Shown: positions 1 through 7,837, counted from the stretch's first letter. The stretch: 21,757 bases of DNA from an uncultured Clostridia bacterium (GCA_947567585.1 CANONE010000015.1:1-21757); one strand, 5' to 3'. Notes: a model not told the origin generated them from the sequence alone. A program made the numbers and translations.

Positions 1-101
1 AGGGCGTTCTTTCTCTTGGCGGTGATATAGGCCACGGTAAAAATCAGGGCGAACATGCCGATGATTCCACCGACAATCAAAATAGGCAGATAATCAGCCA
101 T
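1..101 (-). CDS. Small membrane protein, N-terminal fragment (runs off left edge)
   Basis: The reading frame starts with ATG at 99-101 and continues off the window. About 33 residues are visible, beginning MADYLPILIVGGIIGMFALI. They form one hydrophobic membrane-spanning stretch (about residues 4-27) followed by a basic TAKRKN segment, as in a single-pass or first-helix membrane protein with the positive side in the cytoplasm. The start overlaps the last 8 bases of the ABC exporter gene upstream. A GGAAGGGAG ribosome binding site lies inside that gene, so the two are translationally coupled. The visible part does not look like the start of a typical partner half-transporter. The function cannot be assigned from this fragment. 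Confidence 0.6.
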   Translation of the reverse strand, partial: MADYLPILIVGGIIGMFALIFTVAYITAKRKNA

Positions 102-1875
102 TATGCTCACTCCCTTCCTCATCCAGCTTTTGCAGGTCTACCATCTTCCGGTAATCGGAACAGTTTTCATAGAGCTCGTCGTGGGTTCCTACCGCCACCA
201 GCTTGCCGTCGTCGATAAAGAGGATCTTGTCCATCTGCTGGATGGTGGAGATCCGGTGGGCAATCAGAATGGTGGTCTTTCCCTGCCGGGTAGCCCGGAG
301 GTTGCCCAGAATAGCCCGCTCGGTGCGGGTGTCTACGGCGGAAACGGAATCGTCCAGAATCAGAATCGGCGCGTCCTTCATCAGGGCCCGGGCAATGGAG
401 ATGCGCTGCTTCTGCCCGCCGGAAACGGTAACGCCCCGCTCTCCCAGCACCGTCCTATAGCCCTGCTGGAATTCCTCGATATCCCCCGCCACGTCCGCCA
501 TCCGGGCATATTCCTTTACGCCGGCCTCCGTGTATTCCTCCACGCCAAAGGCGATGTTGCGCTCAATGGTGTCGGAAAAGAGGAAGTTATCCTGGGGCAC
601 ATAGGCGCAGCCCGCCCGCAGGGACTGGATGGTAATGTCGTTTACATCCTTGCCGTCTATGAAAATGGAGCCGTCCCGAACGTTGTAAGTACGCAAAATC
701 AGGTCCACCAAAGTGGTTTTGCCAGACCCCGTCTTGCCCACCAGGCCCACGTTCTCTCCCGCTTTAATCTTAAAGGATACATTTTCCAGAGCATTGTATT
801 CTCCATCGGGATAGCGGAAGGTAAGATTCCGAAACTCGATATCGCCCTTGACCTGGGGCAGCGCCTGGGCCCCGGGGCGGTCTACCACTGTGACTTTGGC
901 GTCCAGAAGCTCGCTGACCCGGTTGAGGGAAGCCTTGCCCCGGCTGGTCATGTCGATCAGCTCGCTGACCGCCATAATCGGCCAGACCACGGCGTTGAAG
1001 TACCCGATGAACTCCACCAGCTGCCCGGCGTTAAAATAGCCTTGATACACCAAAAAACCGCCGTAGCCCAGAATCACGCAGACAACGCTTTCAATAAACA
1101 GCGTTACCAAAATGCGAAACAGCACAGAGGTTTTTGTGTGGTCAATATTGGCGTCTTCGTTTTGCTTATTGAGCTTTTTAAAGGCCAGCAGTTCCTTGCT
1201 CTCCTTTACAAACGCCTTGATAACCGCAATGCCGGAAAAGCTCTCCTGGGCAAAGTCCGACAGATCTGAAAAGGCGGCCTGCCGGATATCCCACTTGCGC
1301 ATCAGGCGTTTGCCTACCATGGTAGCCGCGCACAGCAGCAGCGCCATGGGGATCATAGATAGGACGGTAAGAATGTGGTTCATATTCCACATCTTGATCA
1401 CCGCCAGGGTGCCCATGAACAGGGCGTCGAAAAACATCAGCACGCCCCAGCCGAAACAGTCCTGCACGGTATCCAGATCGTTGGTGAAAAGGCTCATAAG
1501 ATTGCCCACCTTATTCACCTGGTAGTACTCCCGGGAAAGATTTTTGGCGTTGTCAAACATCCGGTTGCGAAGGTCCGCCTCCAGCTTAATCGCCGAACCC
1601 ATAAAGGCAATACGCCAGATAAAGCGCCCGGCCACAATGGCCAGAATCACTCCCACCATGGGCATGCATACGCGGTCCAGCAAAAAGGCCGTGTCAAAGG
1701 GCACTGTCTGGCCCTCTACCTCCACAAACCCTTGGTTCACGCCGTTGATCACCATTTGGTACAGATTGGGGATCATCAGCTGGAAATAGTCCACTGTAAT
1801 CAGTGAAACCAGGCCCAGCAATAAAATCCAGCCGTACCGTATGTAGTACCTGTTGATGTGTCTGCCGATAATCAC
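94..1875 (-). CDS. ABC exporter half-transporter (fused membrane and ATPase domains)
   Basis: This 593-residue protein has the layout of type I (MsbA/LmrA/BmrA-like) ATP-driven exporters. A six-helix membrane domain (about residues 15-310) is followed by a nucleotide-binding domain. The ATPase motifs are all intact: Walker A GKTGSGKTT near residue 380, Q-loop YVPQDN, signature VSGGQKQR near 482, Walker B ILILDDS near 505 and the switch histidine in LIAHRIST near 539. It works as a dimer, with itself or a second half-transporter. The substrate (drug, lipid or peptide) cannot be read from the sequence. The start is GTG at 1873-1875, chosen because a perfect AAAGGAGG lies 7 bases upstream and no better ATG exists. 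Its 3' end overlaps the next leftward gene, which may be its partner. Confidence 0.92.
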   Translation of the reverse strand: MIIGRHINRYYIRYGWILLLGLVSLITVDYFQLMIPNLYQMVINGVNQGFVEVEGQTVPFDTAFLLDRVCMPMVGVILAIVAGRFIWRIAFMGSAIKLEADLRNRMFDNAKNLSREYYQVNKVGNLMSLFTNDLDTVQDCFGWGVLMFFDALFMGTLAVIKMWNMNHILTVLSMIPMALLLCAATMVGKRLMRKWDIRQAAFSDLSDFAQESFSGIAVIKAFVKESKELLAFKKLNKQNEDANIDHTKTSVLFRILVTLFIESVVCVILGYGGFLVYQGYFNAGQLVEFIGYFNAVVWPIMAVSELIDMTSRGKASLNRVSELLDAKVTVVDRPGAQALPQVKGDIEFRNLTFRYPDGEYNALENVSFKIKAGENVGLVGKTGSGKTTLVDLILRTYNVRDGSIFIDGKDVNDITIQSLRAGCAYVPQDNFLFSDTIERNIAFGVEEYTEAGVKEYARMADVAGDIEEFQQGYRTVLGERGVTVSGGQKQRISIARALMKDAPILILDDSVSAVDTRTERAILGNLRATRQGKTTILIAHRISTIQQMDKILFIDDGKLVAVGTHDELYENCSDYRKMVDLQKLDEEGSEHNG

Positions 1876-1926
1876 GGGTTTTCCTCCTTTTCTCTCTTTC
1901 GGCTTATTTTTATATCACAAGTCAGT

Positions 1927-1935
1927 ATTATATCA
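1927..1935 (-). promoter_or_regulatory. Extended -10 promoter for the ABC exporter
   Basis: On the minus strand this reads TGATATAAT, a full extended -10 element (TGnTATAAT). There is only a poor -35 (TAGCAA at 17 bp). It sits about 50 bases upstream of the GTG start. A near copy, TGATATAAA, lies at 1909-1917 on the same strand, so a second start point or a regulator site is possible. Confidence 0.6.
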
Positions 1936-2048
1936 CAGCTTTCCCGAATTTGCTACCCCTTTTATAAATTTTATTGAGACTTTTTATAAAAATTTCCGAA
2001 CAAAATCTAAACCGCTTTCTCTCTTTATAAACTTTGCAGCCACGAGGA

Positions 2049-2077
2049 TTGCATCCGCGGCAGATTTATAGTACAAT
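2049..2077 (+). promoter_or_regulatory. Candidate promoter for the DUF1848 gene
   Basis: TTGCAT (2049-2054) and TACAAT (2072-2077) are separated by 17 bp. The -10 matches 5 of 6 consensus bases and the -35 is weak. Transcription would start near 2084, just at the AAAGGAG ribosome binding site, giving an unusually short leader of about 15 bases. An upstream promoter in the AT-rich stretch 1950-2040 is an alternative. Confidence 0.35.
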
Positions 2078-2098
2078 ACCCCAAAAGGAGCTGATACC

Positions 2099-3031
2099 AT
2101 GATTCTCCGCGCCAGTATGCGCACAGACATCCCGGCCTTTTACGCCCCGTGGTTCTATAACCGGCTTCAGGCCGGCTTTGTCTGTGTCCGGGGGCCATAC
2201 AATCCCCGGCAGGTTACCCGCTACCGCCTTTCGCCAGACGTGGTGGACCTCTTTGTCTTCTGCACCAAAAATCCCGCCCCTATGCTGGACCGTTTGCAGG
2301 AGCTTTCCGCCTACGGGCAGTACTGGTTTGTCACCATCACCCCCTATGGCCCGGAGATCGAACCCCGCGCGCCGGATAAAAGGCGGGTGATCCAAGACTT
2401 TTGGCGGCTATCCAAAGCGGTGGGCCCTCATAGGACCGCATGGCGCTATGACCCTATCCTTATCTCTCCCGACTACCCTGTCGAGCGCCACCTGGCCTCC
2501 TTTGCCGGTATGGCCCGGCAGTTGGAAGGGGCCACCCATACGGCCATTATCAGCTTTATTGATATTTACCAGAAGGTGCGGCGGAATTTTCCGGAGGCCC
2601 AGGAGGTAGAGGAAAACCACCGCATAACCTTGGGCCGGGAGCTTCTGGCCATTGCCCGGCGCCGCGGCATGGTTTTGAAGGCTTGCGCGGAAGGAGACGC
2701 CCTGGCTCCTTTAGGAGTTGACTGCTCCGGGTGCCTCACCCAATCGGTTTATGAAAGCGCGCTGGGGCAAGCCGTCCGCCTGCCAAAATCGCCCTCTGTC
2801 CGGCCAGGGGCCTGCGCCTGCTTTATGGGGCAGGATATCGGCGCTTACGATTCCTGCGGGCATCTGTGCCGGTACTGCTACGCCAACAGCAATCCTGCCG
2901 CCGCCCAACGCAACCTTCTGGCCCACGACCCCGCTTCCCCCTTTCTTTTAGGCGGACCCCGGCCAGACGATCTAGTCCGGGACGCGAAGCAGAAAAGCTG
3001 GCTGCAAGGCGGCCAGCAGATACTTCTATAA
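2099..3031 (+). CDS. DUF1848 family protein with C-terminal radical-SAM-like cysteine cluster
   Basis: This 310-residue protein matches the uncharacterised DUF1848 family from its opening MILRASMRTDIPAFY, through FVFCTKNPAPML, to the closing DAKQKSW. The family is noted for a C-terminal cysteine cluster resembling the Fe-S site of radical SAM enzymes. Here that is C253-x3-C257-x2-C260 (SCGHLCRYCYAN), plus a CSGC pair at 209-212. This predicts a [4Fe-4S] cluster, but at the C-terminus rather than near the N-terminus. Length is normal for the family. The start is supported by AAAGGAG 8 bases upstream. It is a single gene, divergent from the ABC exporter and convergent with the ribF cluster. No substrate or reaction is known to me. 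Confidence 0.85.
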   Translation: MILRASMRTDIPAFYAPWFYNRLQAGFVCVRGPYNPRQVTRYRLSPDVVDLFVFCTKNPAPMLDRLQELSAYGQYWFVTITPYGPEIEPRAPDKRRVIQDFWRLSKAVGPHRTAWRYDPILISPDYPVERHLASFAGMARQLEGATHTAIISFIDIYQKVRRNFPEAQEVEENHRITLGRELLAIARRRGMVLKACAEGDALAPLGVDCSGCLTQSVYESALGQAVRLPKSPSVRPGACACFMGQDIGAYDSCGHLCRYCYANSNPAAAQRNLLAHDPASPFLLGGPRPDDLVRDAKQKSWLQGGQQILL

Positions 3032-3177
3032 AGAATGGCGTAGGATTATGTTTATTGAAACCGCTCTTAAAAATCTAGCACTTGAGGGCGTGCTGATTGC
3101 AGCACATTCGGAAAGTGTTCAAGCTATGACGGGCAAAGGGATTCTGAAATTTCTTGAATTTATCCTATGGGATAGCG

Positions 3178-3209
3178 AAAAGGGGCGGTTTCCAGAAACC
3201 GTCCCTTTT
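3178..3209. terminator. Bidirectional intrinsic terminator between convergent genes
   Basis: AAAAGGGGCGGTTT (3178-3191) pairs with AAACCGTCCCTTTT (3196-3209) around a 4-base loop. The stem is 14 bp with one G-U pair, flanked by A and T runs on both strands. It lies between the DUF1848 gene and ribF and can end transcripts from both sides. Confidence 0.85.
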
Positions 3210-3270
3210 CAGAAATTAAGAGAGCCGTGTGAATGCAGCGTGCCGCCTGCGGTATCAAAGCCCCAAGATT

Positions 3271-4176
3271 TTACAAAGCCTCCGGCGGCGCCGCTTGCGC
3301 GATGGCGCTGGCTGTCCGCGCGTTGCGGCGGATCTCCTCCTTGAGCTCTTTCAGGGAGGAGAACTTCTTTTCTGGGCGGATAAACTCTAGCAGGAAAAGC
3401 CGCACCTTTTGGCCGTACAAATCGCCGTGAAAGTCCGGCATCCAAGTTTCCGCCAACACCTGGTCCGAGCCCACGGTGGGTTTTACCCCAATGTTGCAGA
3501 CCCCATAGAAAAACTCTTTTCCTACCTGGCACCAAGCGGCGTACACCCCGAAGCGGGGCAGAACAAAGCCCTGGGGCAGAGCCTGGTTGATGGTTGGCGT
3601 ACCCAGCCCCGTGCCGATATGGTTGCCGTGGACAACCTCCAGCCGGAAGCCAAAGGGCCGTCCTAACAGCCGGTTGGCAAGGGAGATATTCCCGGCCTCC
3701 ACCGCCTTTCGGATGCGGGTAGAGCTGATCTTTTCCCCGTCCAGCTCTACCGGCGGCGTCACAAAAAGCTCCGCGCCCCGCTCCCAGCAGAGCTCCCGCA
3801 GCAGCGCGGTATCTCCCGCCGCGCCCCGGCCAAAGCGAAAGTCTTCCCCGCAGCAGAGCCTACGGGCGTTTATTCTTTGAAACAGGGTTTGGCGGACAAA
3901 CGCCTGTGCATCCATATCCTTCATGGCGGCAAAGTCCACCGCGTACATACGGTTGGCGCCCAGGCTCTCCAGCAGCGCGGCCTTGTCCTCGTCAGTCATG
4001 ACGGCGGGCTCTCCGGAAGGGGCCCGCCGGAATGTGAATACCGCTGTCTCCAGCGGAGAATCCAACGCGGCTTTCAGCACCGCCATATGGCCCCGATGCA
4101 GGCCGTCGAAAGTACCCAGGGCCAAGGAGCAGGGCGGTTGGCAGGCGCCCGCTTCTATGTTGTCTATGATCCGCAT
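3271..4176 (-). CDS. ribF: Bifunctional riboflavin kinase / FAD synthetase
   Basis: RibF phosphorylates riboflavin to FMN and adenylates FMN to FAD in the cytoplasm. The N-terminal FAD synthetase domain shows the nucleotidyltransferase motif LGTFDGLHRGH (residues 20-30) and the KISSTRIR motif. The C-terminal riboflavin kinase domain begins at the GTPTIN motif (equivalent of G-x-P-T-A-N) and continues through FGVYAAW and GVKPTV. I chose ATG 4174-4176 (301 residues) because GGGGAGG lies 6 bases upstream and the next gene, truB, stops one base before it. A start at 4203 would overlap truB by 26 bases and has no ribosome site. It is the last gene of the rbfA-nrnA-truB-ribF run. The terminator at 3178-3209 follows. 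Confidence 0.95.
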   Translation of the reverse strand: MRIIDNIEAGACQPPCSLALGTFDGLHRGHMAVLKAALDSPLETAVFTFRRAPSGEPAVMTDEDKAALLESLGANRMYAVDFAAMKDMDAQAFVRQTLFQRINARRLCCGEDFRFGRGAAGDTALLRELCWERGAELFVTPPVELDGEKISSTRIRKAVEAGNISLANRLLGRPFGFRLEVVHGNHIGTGLGTPTINQALPQGFVLPRFGVYAAWCQVGKEFFYGVCNIGVKPTVGSDQVLAETWMPDFHGDLYGQKVRLFLLEFIRPEKKFSSLKELKEEIRRNARTASAIAQAAPPEAL

Positions 4177-4177
4177 A

Positions 4178-5098
4178 TTACGCCTCCCCTGCCTTTTGGG
4201 CAAAAAGCTTCAGAAATACCAACTGCCCCCGCTGTAGATCCGCCTGGGCCAGCCCCAGAAAAACAGCTTCCGGCCCGTACATCCGGAAGATTCTTCCTTC
4301 CGAAAGCAAGGCGCCGGGCAGGCGCAGCCGGGCGATATCCAGGGCTCCCCCGTTGCAAAACCGGGCCGCCTGGGGCCCGCTGGTCCGGACCTGGGGATAT
4401 GCCTCGAAAATCCGGTCTACCGGCCGCAGCACAGAAGAAACGCCTTCTCCGGCCGCCAGCCCTCGAAGCCTTTCCAGGCTGACCGCTTCCGCAAGAGTAA
4501 AGCCGCAGGCCCGGGTCCGCCGCAGGGATGTCATAACCCCGCAGGTTCCCACTGCCCGGGCAATATCCTCAATCAGTACCCGGATGTAGGTGCCCTTAGA
4601 GCAATCCACCCGCAGCGTTCCTTTTCGGGAGGCTTCCTGGTAGCTTTCCAGCGTAAGAGCGCTTATACGGACGGGGCGGGGCCGCCGTTCCACCTCAATC
4701 CCCTGACGCGCCAATGCGTAAAGCCGCTGGCCGTTTACCGAAACCGCCGAATACATGGGGGGGATCTGCATAATCTCTCCCTGAAAGCTTTCCAGGGCTT
4801 TTTCCAGAACCTCCCGGGAAATAACCGCGCCATCCTCTTCCAAAAGCTTCCCCGTTATATCTCCGGTGTCGAAGCGCTGCCCCAGCTGGAATCCGGCCAG
4901 ATATTCCTTATCCGTGTCCGGCAGCAGGCTGGCCGCTTTGGCCGCCCGGCCCAAAAGCAGGGGAAGCGCCCCTGTCGCCATGGGGTCCAGCGTGCCGGTA
5001 TGCCCGATCTTCTTTTCTCTGGCCAGCCCCCGGACCACCGCCACCGCGTCAAAGGAGGTAAAGCCCTGGGGCTTGTCCAGTACGATCACTCCATCCAT
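4178..5098 (-). CDS. truB: tRNA pseudouridine(55) synthase
   Basis: TruB converts U55 of the tRNA T-loop to pseudouridine. The 306-residue protein opens with MDGVIVLDKPQGFTSFDAV, and the catalytic aspartate is D38 in GHTGTLDPMATG. The family motifs YSAVSVNGQRLYALAR and GTYIRVLIEDI are present, followed by a short C-terminal domain. Length is typical for Firmicutes. The ribosome site is weak (GGGAAG, about 11 bases away). Only 4 bases separate it from the nrnA stop, so it is probably translated by coupling. It shares a transcript with rbfA, nrnA and ribF. Confidence 0.95.
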   Translation of the reverse strand: MDGVIVLDKPQGFTSFDAVAVVRGLAREKKIGHTGTLDPMATGALPLLLGRAAKAASLLPDTDKEYLAGFQLGQRFDTGDITGKLLEEDGAVISREVLEKALESFQGEIMQIPPMYSAVSVNGQRLYALARQGIEVERRPRPVRISALTLESYQEASRKGTLRVDCSKGTYIRVLIEDIARAVGTCGVMTSLRRTRACGFTLAEAVSLERLRGLAAGEGVSSVLRPVDRIFEAYPQVRTSGPQAARFCNGGALDIARLRLPGALLSEGRIFRMYGPEAVFLGLAQADLQRGQLVFLKLFAQKAGEA

Positions 5099-5102
5099 AA
5101 GG

Positions 5103-6071
5103 TCAAATACTTCCCATCTCTTTTAAATATTCTTGGCAGGCTTCCATCATTTGCAGGCGGGCTTTTGCCATGTCCATATCTTCCATGGTGCAGCCCGCCG
5201 CCCCCAGATGCCCGCCGCCCCCAAAGCGCTGGCAGATTGCCGCCGCGTTGGCGGGGGGATTGGTGCGCAGAGAGGCTTTTATGGTCCCGTCCGGCTTTTC
5301 TTTTATGGTAACGCCTACCAGCACGCCCTGGATTTCCCGGAGCTGGCCGGCGGCGGCGTCCGCTTCATTTTCATCGGCCCCAGTGGCTTCATAGGCGCAA
5401 CGGGGCAAGCAGACCAGGGCCGCCCTCCCTTCCCCGAAGATTTCCATGCTGTCCAGAATCAGGCGTTCCATTTGAAAATAGGCGAGACTCTTCGTCTCAA
5501 AAAGCCTGTGGTTGATTTCCCCTGCCCGAGCTCCCAACTCCATGGCTTCCCCGGCGATTCTGTGGCTTCGTCCTGTGGTATTTTGAAAACGGAAGCACCC
5601 GGTATCCGTACAGATTCCGGTGTAAACGCAGTCCGCCGCGGCGCTGGTAATGGCGGCGTCCAGCTCTTTGAGCAGCATCCAGATCATCTCCGCCGTGGCG
5701 GCGCTTTCCGGGTCCACCCAGCGCTCTTTGGCAAAGGGCCGGTGGGTGCCGTGATGGTCGATGGCCAGCTGGATAGCGCCGGCCAGCTTTTCCCGCGCGC
5801 CTCCCAACAGCTTGCTGTCCGCTACGTCCACCGTGACAATGTGGGCGGGAGAGAACCCGGCGTTGTCCAGGCCCTCGAATAAATAGGAAAATTTTTCGGG
5901 AACTTCATCCGGGCAGAACCAGTCCGCCCCCTTGCCCAGCGCCCGCAGCCCCCGGACCAGCCCGGTCATTGACCCCAGGGCGTCTCCATCGGGGTTGGCG
6001 TGGCAGACCACTAAAATGTCGTCCCAGCCTGCCAGAAGCCGGGACACGGATTTACAATCCAGCATTTTCAT
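5103..6071 (-). CDS. nrnA: DHH/DHHA1 phosphoesterase, NrnA-type nanoRNase / pAp phosphatase
   Basis: NrnA enzymes degrade 2-5-nt RNAs and dephosphorylate pAp using two Mn ions. Visible metal and catalytic motifs are HANPDGDALGS (residues 24-34), the D in TVDVADS, DHH at 105-107 and GICTDTGCFRF. The DHHA1 substrate-binding motif GGGGHLGAAG lies near residue 284. I chose ATG 6069-6071 (322 residues). GGAGGAGG lies just upstream within the end of rbfA, and the reading frame upstream is only the out-of-frame shadow of rbfA. ATG 6063-6065 is also possible. The start overlaps rbfA by about 20 bases, implying coupling. The order rbfA-nrnA-truB-ribF is the common Firmicutes arrangement. Confidence 0.92.
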   Translation of the reverse strand: MKMLDCKSVSRLLAGWDDILVVCHANPDGDALGSMTGLVRGLRALGKGADWFCPDEVPEKFSYLFEGLDNAGFSPAHIVTVDVADSKLLGGAREKLAGAIQLAIDHHGTHRPFAKERWVDPESAATAEMIWMLLKELDAAITSAAADCVYTGICTDTGCFRFQNTTGRSHRIAGEAMELGARAGEINHRLFETKSLAYFQMERLILDSMEIFGEGRAALVCLPRCAYEATGADENEADAAAGQLREIQGVLVGVTIKEKPDGTIKASLRTNPPANAAAICQRFGGGGHLGAAGCTMEDMDMAKARLQMMEACQEYLKEMGSI

Positions 6072-6435
6072 CATCCTCCTCCGGCGCTTCCGGGATATCC
6101 AGGTCCGCCAGTATTTTGGAAATGCTGGCCCCGTATTCAATAGAGTCCGTGGCTTTAAAGATCAGCTCCGGTACATGCCGCAGCTTGAGGCTTTTTCCCA
6201 GCTCCCGGCGGATGAACCCCGCGGCGGATTTCAGTCCTCCCACAGCCGCCTTGGAGCGTTCCATCCCCTCTACTGTGCTGACGTAAACAGTGCAATACGA
6301 CAAATCGTTGGTGACTTCCACCCGCACCACGCTCAGCAGGCAGTCCTTCACCCTTGGATCCTTCAGCTCCCGCAAAATCGCGGTAAGCTCTCTTTTGATG
6401 TCCTCCGTGGTCCTTCCCATCTTATGTCCAGGCAT
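6052..6435 (-). CDS. rbfA: 30S ribosome-binding factor A
   Basis: RbfA binds the 30S subunit late in assembly and is needed for maturation of 16S rRNA, especially in the cold. The 127-residue length and the pattern IKRELTAILRELKDPRV, followed by VEVTNDLSYCTVYVS and the C-terminal VPELIFKATDSIEYG, are typical of the KH-like RbfA fold. The C-terminus ends in an acidic tail. A consensus AAAGGAGG sits 6 bases before the ATG. Normally infB lies directly upstream. Here the upstream neighbour is a metallo-beta-lactamase-fold gene 170 bases away. No convincing promoter was seen in that gap, so read-through from upstream is possible. Confidence 0.93.
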   Translation of the reverse strand: MPGHKMGRTTEDIKRELTAILRELKDPRVKDCLLSVVRVEVTNDLSYCTVYVSTVEGMERSKAAVGGLKSAAGFIRRELGKSLKLRHVPELIFKATDSIEYGASISKILADLDIPEAPEEDDENAGL

Positions 6436-6477
6436 AGCGCGCCTCCTTTGAATTTTTGTGTTTTGGCGGGCTTATAA

Positions 6478-6505
6478 GGCCGCGGGAGCCTTGCCCCCAC
6501 GCCCC
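6478..6505 (-). repeat. Interspersed GC-rich repeat, copy C
   Basis: On the minus strand this 28-base stretch reads GGGGCGTGGGGGCAAGG then CTCCCGCGGCC. It matches the end of the longer repeat at 17781-17808 at about 23 of 28 positions, and shares GGGGCAA and CCCGCGGCC with 20094-20117. It lies in the 170-base gap between rbfA and the metallo-beta-lactamase-fold gene. Confidence 0.55.
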
Positions 6506-6605
6506 TGCCGCTACTAAAAAGGGCGGGATCCCCAGGCCAAAGCCAACGTGCGGGGACCATTTTGAGCCGGCCGAACCGGCAGTGTGCGGGACGACGTCCT
6601 GCGGC

Positions 6606-7571
6606 CTATTGGCTCTCCACCGGCGGCAAATCTTTGGTGAAGGTGATGGTTGAGCCGTTGCTTTCAGCGAGGATGGTGCCGTCCTTGTCGGTGCGGTAGG
6701 TGATGATTTCGGCGTCGTCCAGCTTTTTCACGGTCTCCCGATGAGGGTGGCCGTAACGGTTGCCGGTTTCGCAGCTGATAACGGCATACAGCGGGTCCAC
6801 GGCCCGCAGGAAAGCGTCGCTGGTAGAGGAGCTGGACCCGTGGTGCCCGCACTTAAGCACATCGGCGGAAAGCAGGTTTCCATCATCCAAAATCATCTCC
6901 TCACTTTCCTCTTCGGCGTCTCCGGTAAAGAGAAAGGCGGTTTCGCCATACACCAGCCGGACCACGGCGGAGAAATTGTTCGCTCCGTCCCAGTCCGCGT
7001 CTACTTCCGGGGCCAGCACCTGAAAGGCGGAGCCAGCCGGGGACTCCAGCGCCGTCCCTTCGTGCAGGGGCGTGATGCTTATGCCTTTTTCACTGGCGGC
7101 GTCCAAAAGCTTCTCATAAGCGGCGGTGGTGGGAGCTTTATCCTCCGGCAGCATGGGCATGTAGAGCCCGCCGATATCAAAGCGCTGGACAATTCTCGCC
7201 ATGCACCCCATATGGTCCGTGTGGGGATGGGAGCAGACCAAAGCGTCCAGCCGCTCCACGCCTAGGTCCCGCAGGCGGCTGGTAAGACCGTCGGCGTAGG
7301 CATATTCTCCGGTATCAATGAGCATATTAAAATATCCTCCCTCGCCGGGAATGCGAATGAGCTGGCTATCTCCCTGGCCCACGTCAAAATAATAGACCTC
7401 CAGGGGTCCTTCCTGGCCCTGCGCCGGGGGCATGGGCACGGACTCCACCCCTTCCGGCGCGCTGCCGGAAAGCTGAAAGCGGCTGGAAAGCAGGAAGAAG
7501 ATCAGCAGTACCACCAGCCCGCCTACCGGACCCAGACCAGCTCCCCGCCGGAATTTCTTTTTCTGCGGCAT
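6606..7571 (-). CDS. ComEC/Rec2-like metallo-beta-lactamase-fold hydrolase, membrane-anchored or secreted
   Basis: The 321-residue protein begins with a basic stretch and one hydrophobic segment (about residues 13-29), giving a signal anchor, so the enzyme domain should lie outside the cell. The hydrolase domain shows FDVGQGDS (62-69), the metal motif HPHTDH (115-120), the FTGDAEEE loop and the late LKCGHHGSS motif. This set is typical of stand-alone versions of the ComEC C-terminal domain. Related domains cleave nucleic acid or phosphodiester bonds. No ComEC channel domain is present, so it need not act in DNA uptake. The ATG has AGGAGGGG 6 bases upstream. It is transcribed divergently from hprK from the promoter at 7707-7735. 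Confidence 0.88.
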   Translation of the reverse strand: MPQKKKFRRGAGLGPVGGLVVLLIFFLLSSRFQLSGSAPEGVESVPMPPAQGQEGPLEVYYFDVGQGDSQLIRIPGEGGYFNMLIDTGEYAYADGLTSRLRDLGVERLDALVCSHPHTDHMGCMARIVQRFDIGGLYMPMLPEDKAPTTAAYEKLLDAASEKGISITPLHEGTALESPAGSAFQVLAPEVDADWDGANNFSAVVRLVYGETAFLFTGDAEEESEEMILDDGNLLSADVLKCGHHGSSSSTSDAFLRAVDPLYAVISCETGNRYGHPHRETVKKLDDAEIITYRTDKDGTILAESNGSTITFTKDLPPVESQ

Positions 7572-7617
7572 ACAAAGCCCCTCCTAATTTCCCACCGGGT
7601 AAACCGGGGTATTCCTA

Positions 7618-7695
7618 ATACATTGTGCCAAAACCGGTGCTTTTCCAAAAGGAAATAAAGAATGGTTTCGCGTTTCGGGATTTCGCCCAATGTAT
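7618..7695 (-). promoter_or_regulatory. Possible structured leader of the metallo-beta-lactamase-fold gene
   Basis: Transcription from 7707-7735 would give a 5' leader of about 130 bases. Its bases 7695-7688 and 7625-7618 are exact complements (8 bp). Inside, 7670-7664 can pair with 7635-7629 (7 bp with one G-U) around a UUUCC/GGAAA hairpin (7642-7655). There is no terminator-like U run. I recognise no known riboswitch class. Confidence 0.35.
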
Positions 7696-7706
7696 GCTTT
7701 GCTTAT

Positions 7707-7735
7707 ATTATACCATAAGGCGCTTCTTTTCTCAA
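7707..7735 (-). promoter_or_regulatory. Strong sigma-A promoter for the metallo-beta-lactamase-fold gene
   Basis: On the minus strand there is TTGAGA (7735-7730), then 17 bp, then TATAAT (7712-7707), with TGG just before the -10 (extended -10). Transcription would start near 7700, about 130 bases before the ATG. Confidence 0.8.
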
Positions 7736-7837
7736 TAGCTAACGCGTTTTAAGGCGGTCCGCCTGATACATGCTTGTCCTTTAGAGAGTATCCCCCGGAC
7801 CGGCGCGGCAAAGAATGAGGAGAGCCCTTCCCAGCGG

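Noticed and set aside
103..1269. Plus-strand open frame of 388 codons opposite the ABC exporter
   Set aside because: The exporter on the minus strand has all ATPase motifs. The opposite frame is low-complexity shadow sequence without a start signal.
3048..3344. Plus-strand open frame of 98 codons after the DUF1848 gene
   Set aside because: There is no convincing ribosome site. The frame runs through the bidirectional terminator and into the end of ribF on the other strand, and I recognise no family. The first 45 residues look protein-like, so a decayed gene remnant cannot be excluded. The gap also holds a small GTGCTG/CAGCAC hairpin at 3090-3105.
6072..6140. N-terminal extension of nrnA (MNTGPAFPKYW...)
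   Set aside because: This segment is the out-of-frame complement of the rbfA 3' end. The family starts at about MLDCKSVSRLL, and the GGAGGAGG site supports a start at 6071 or 6065.
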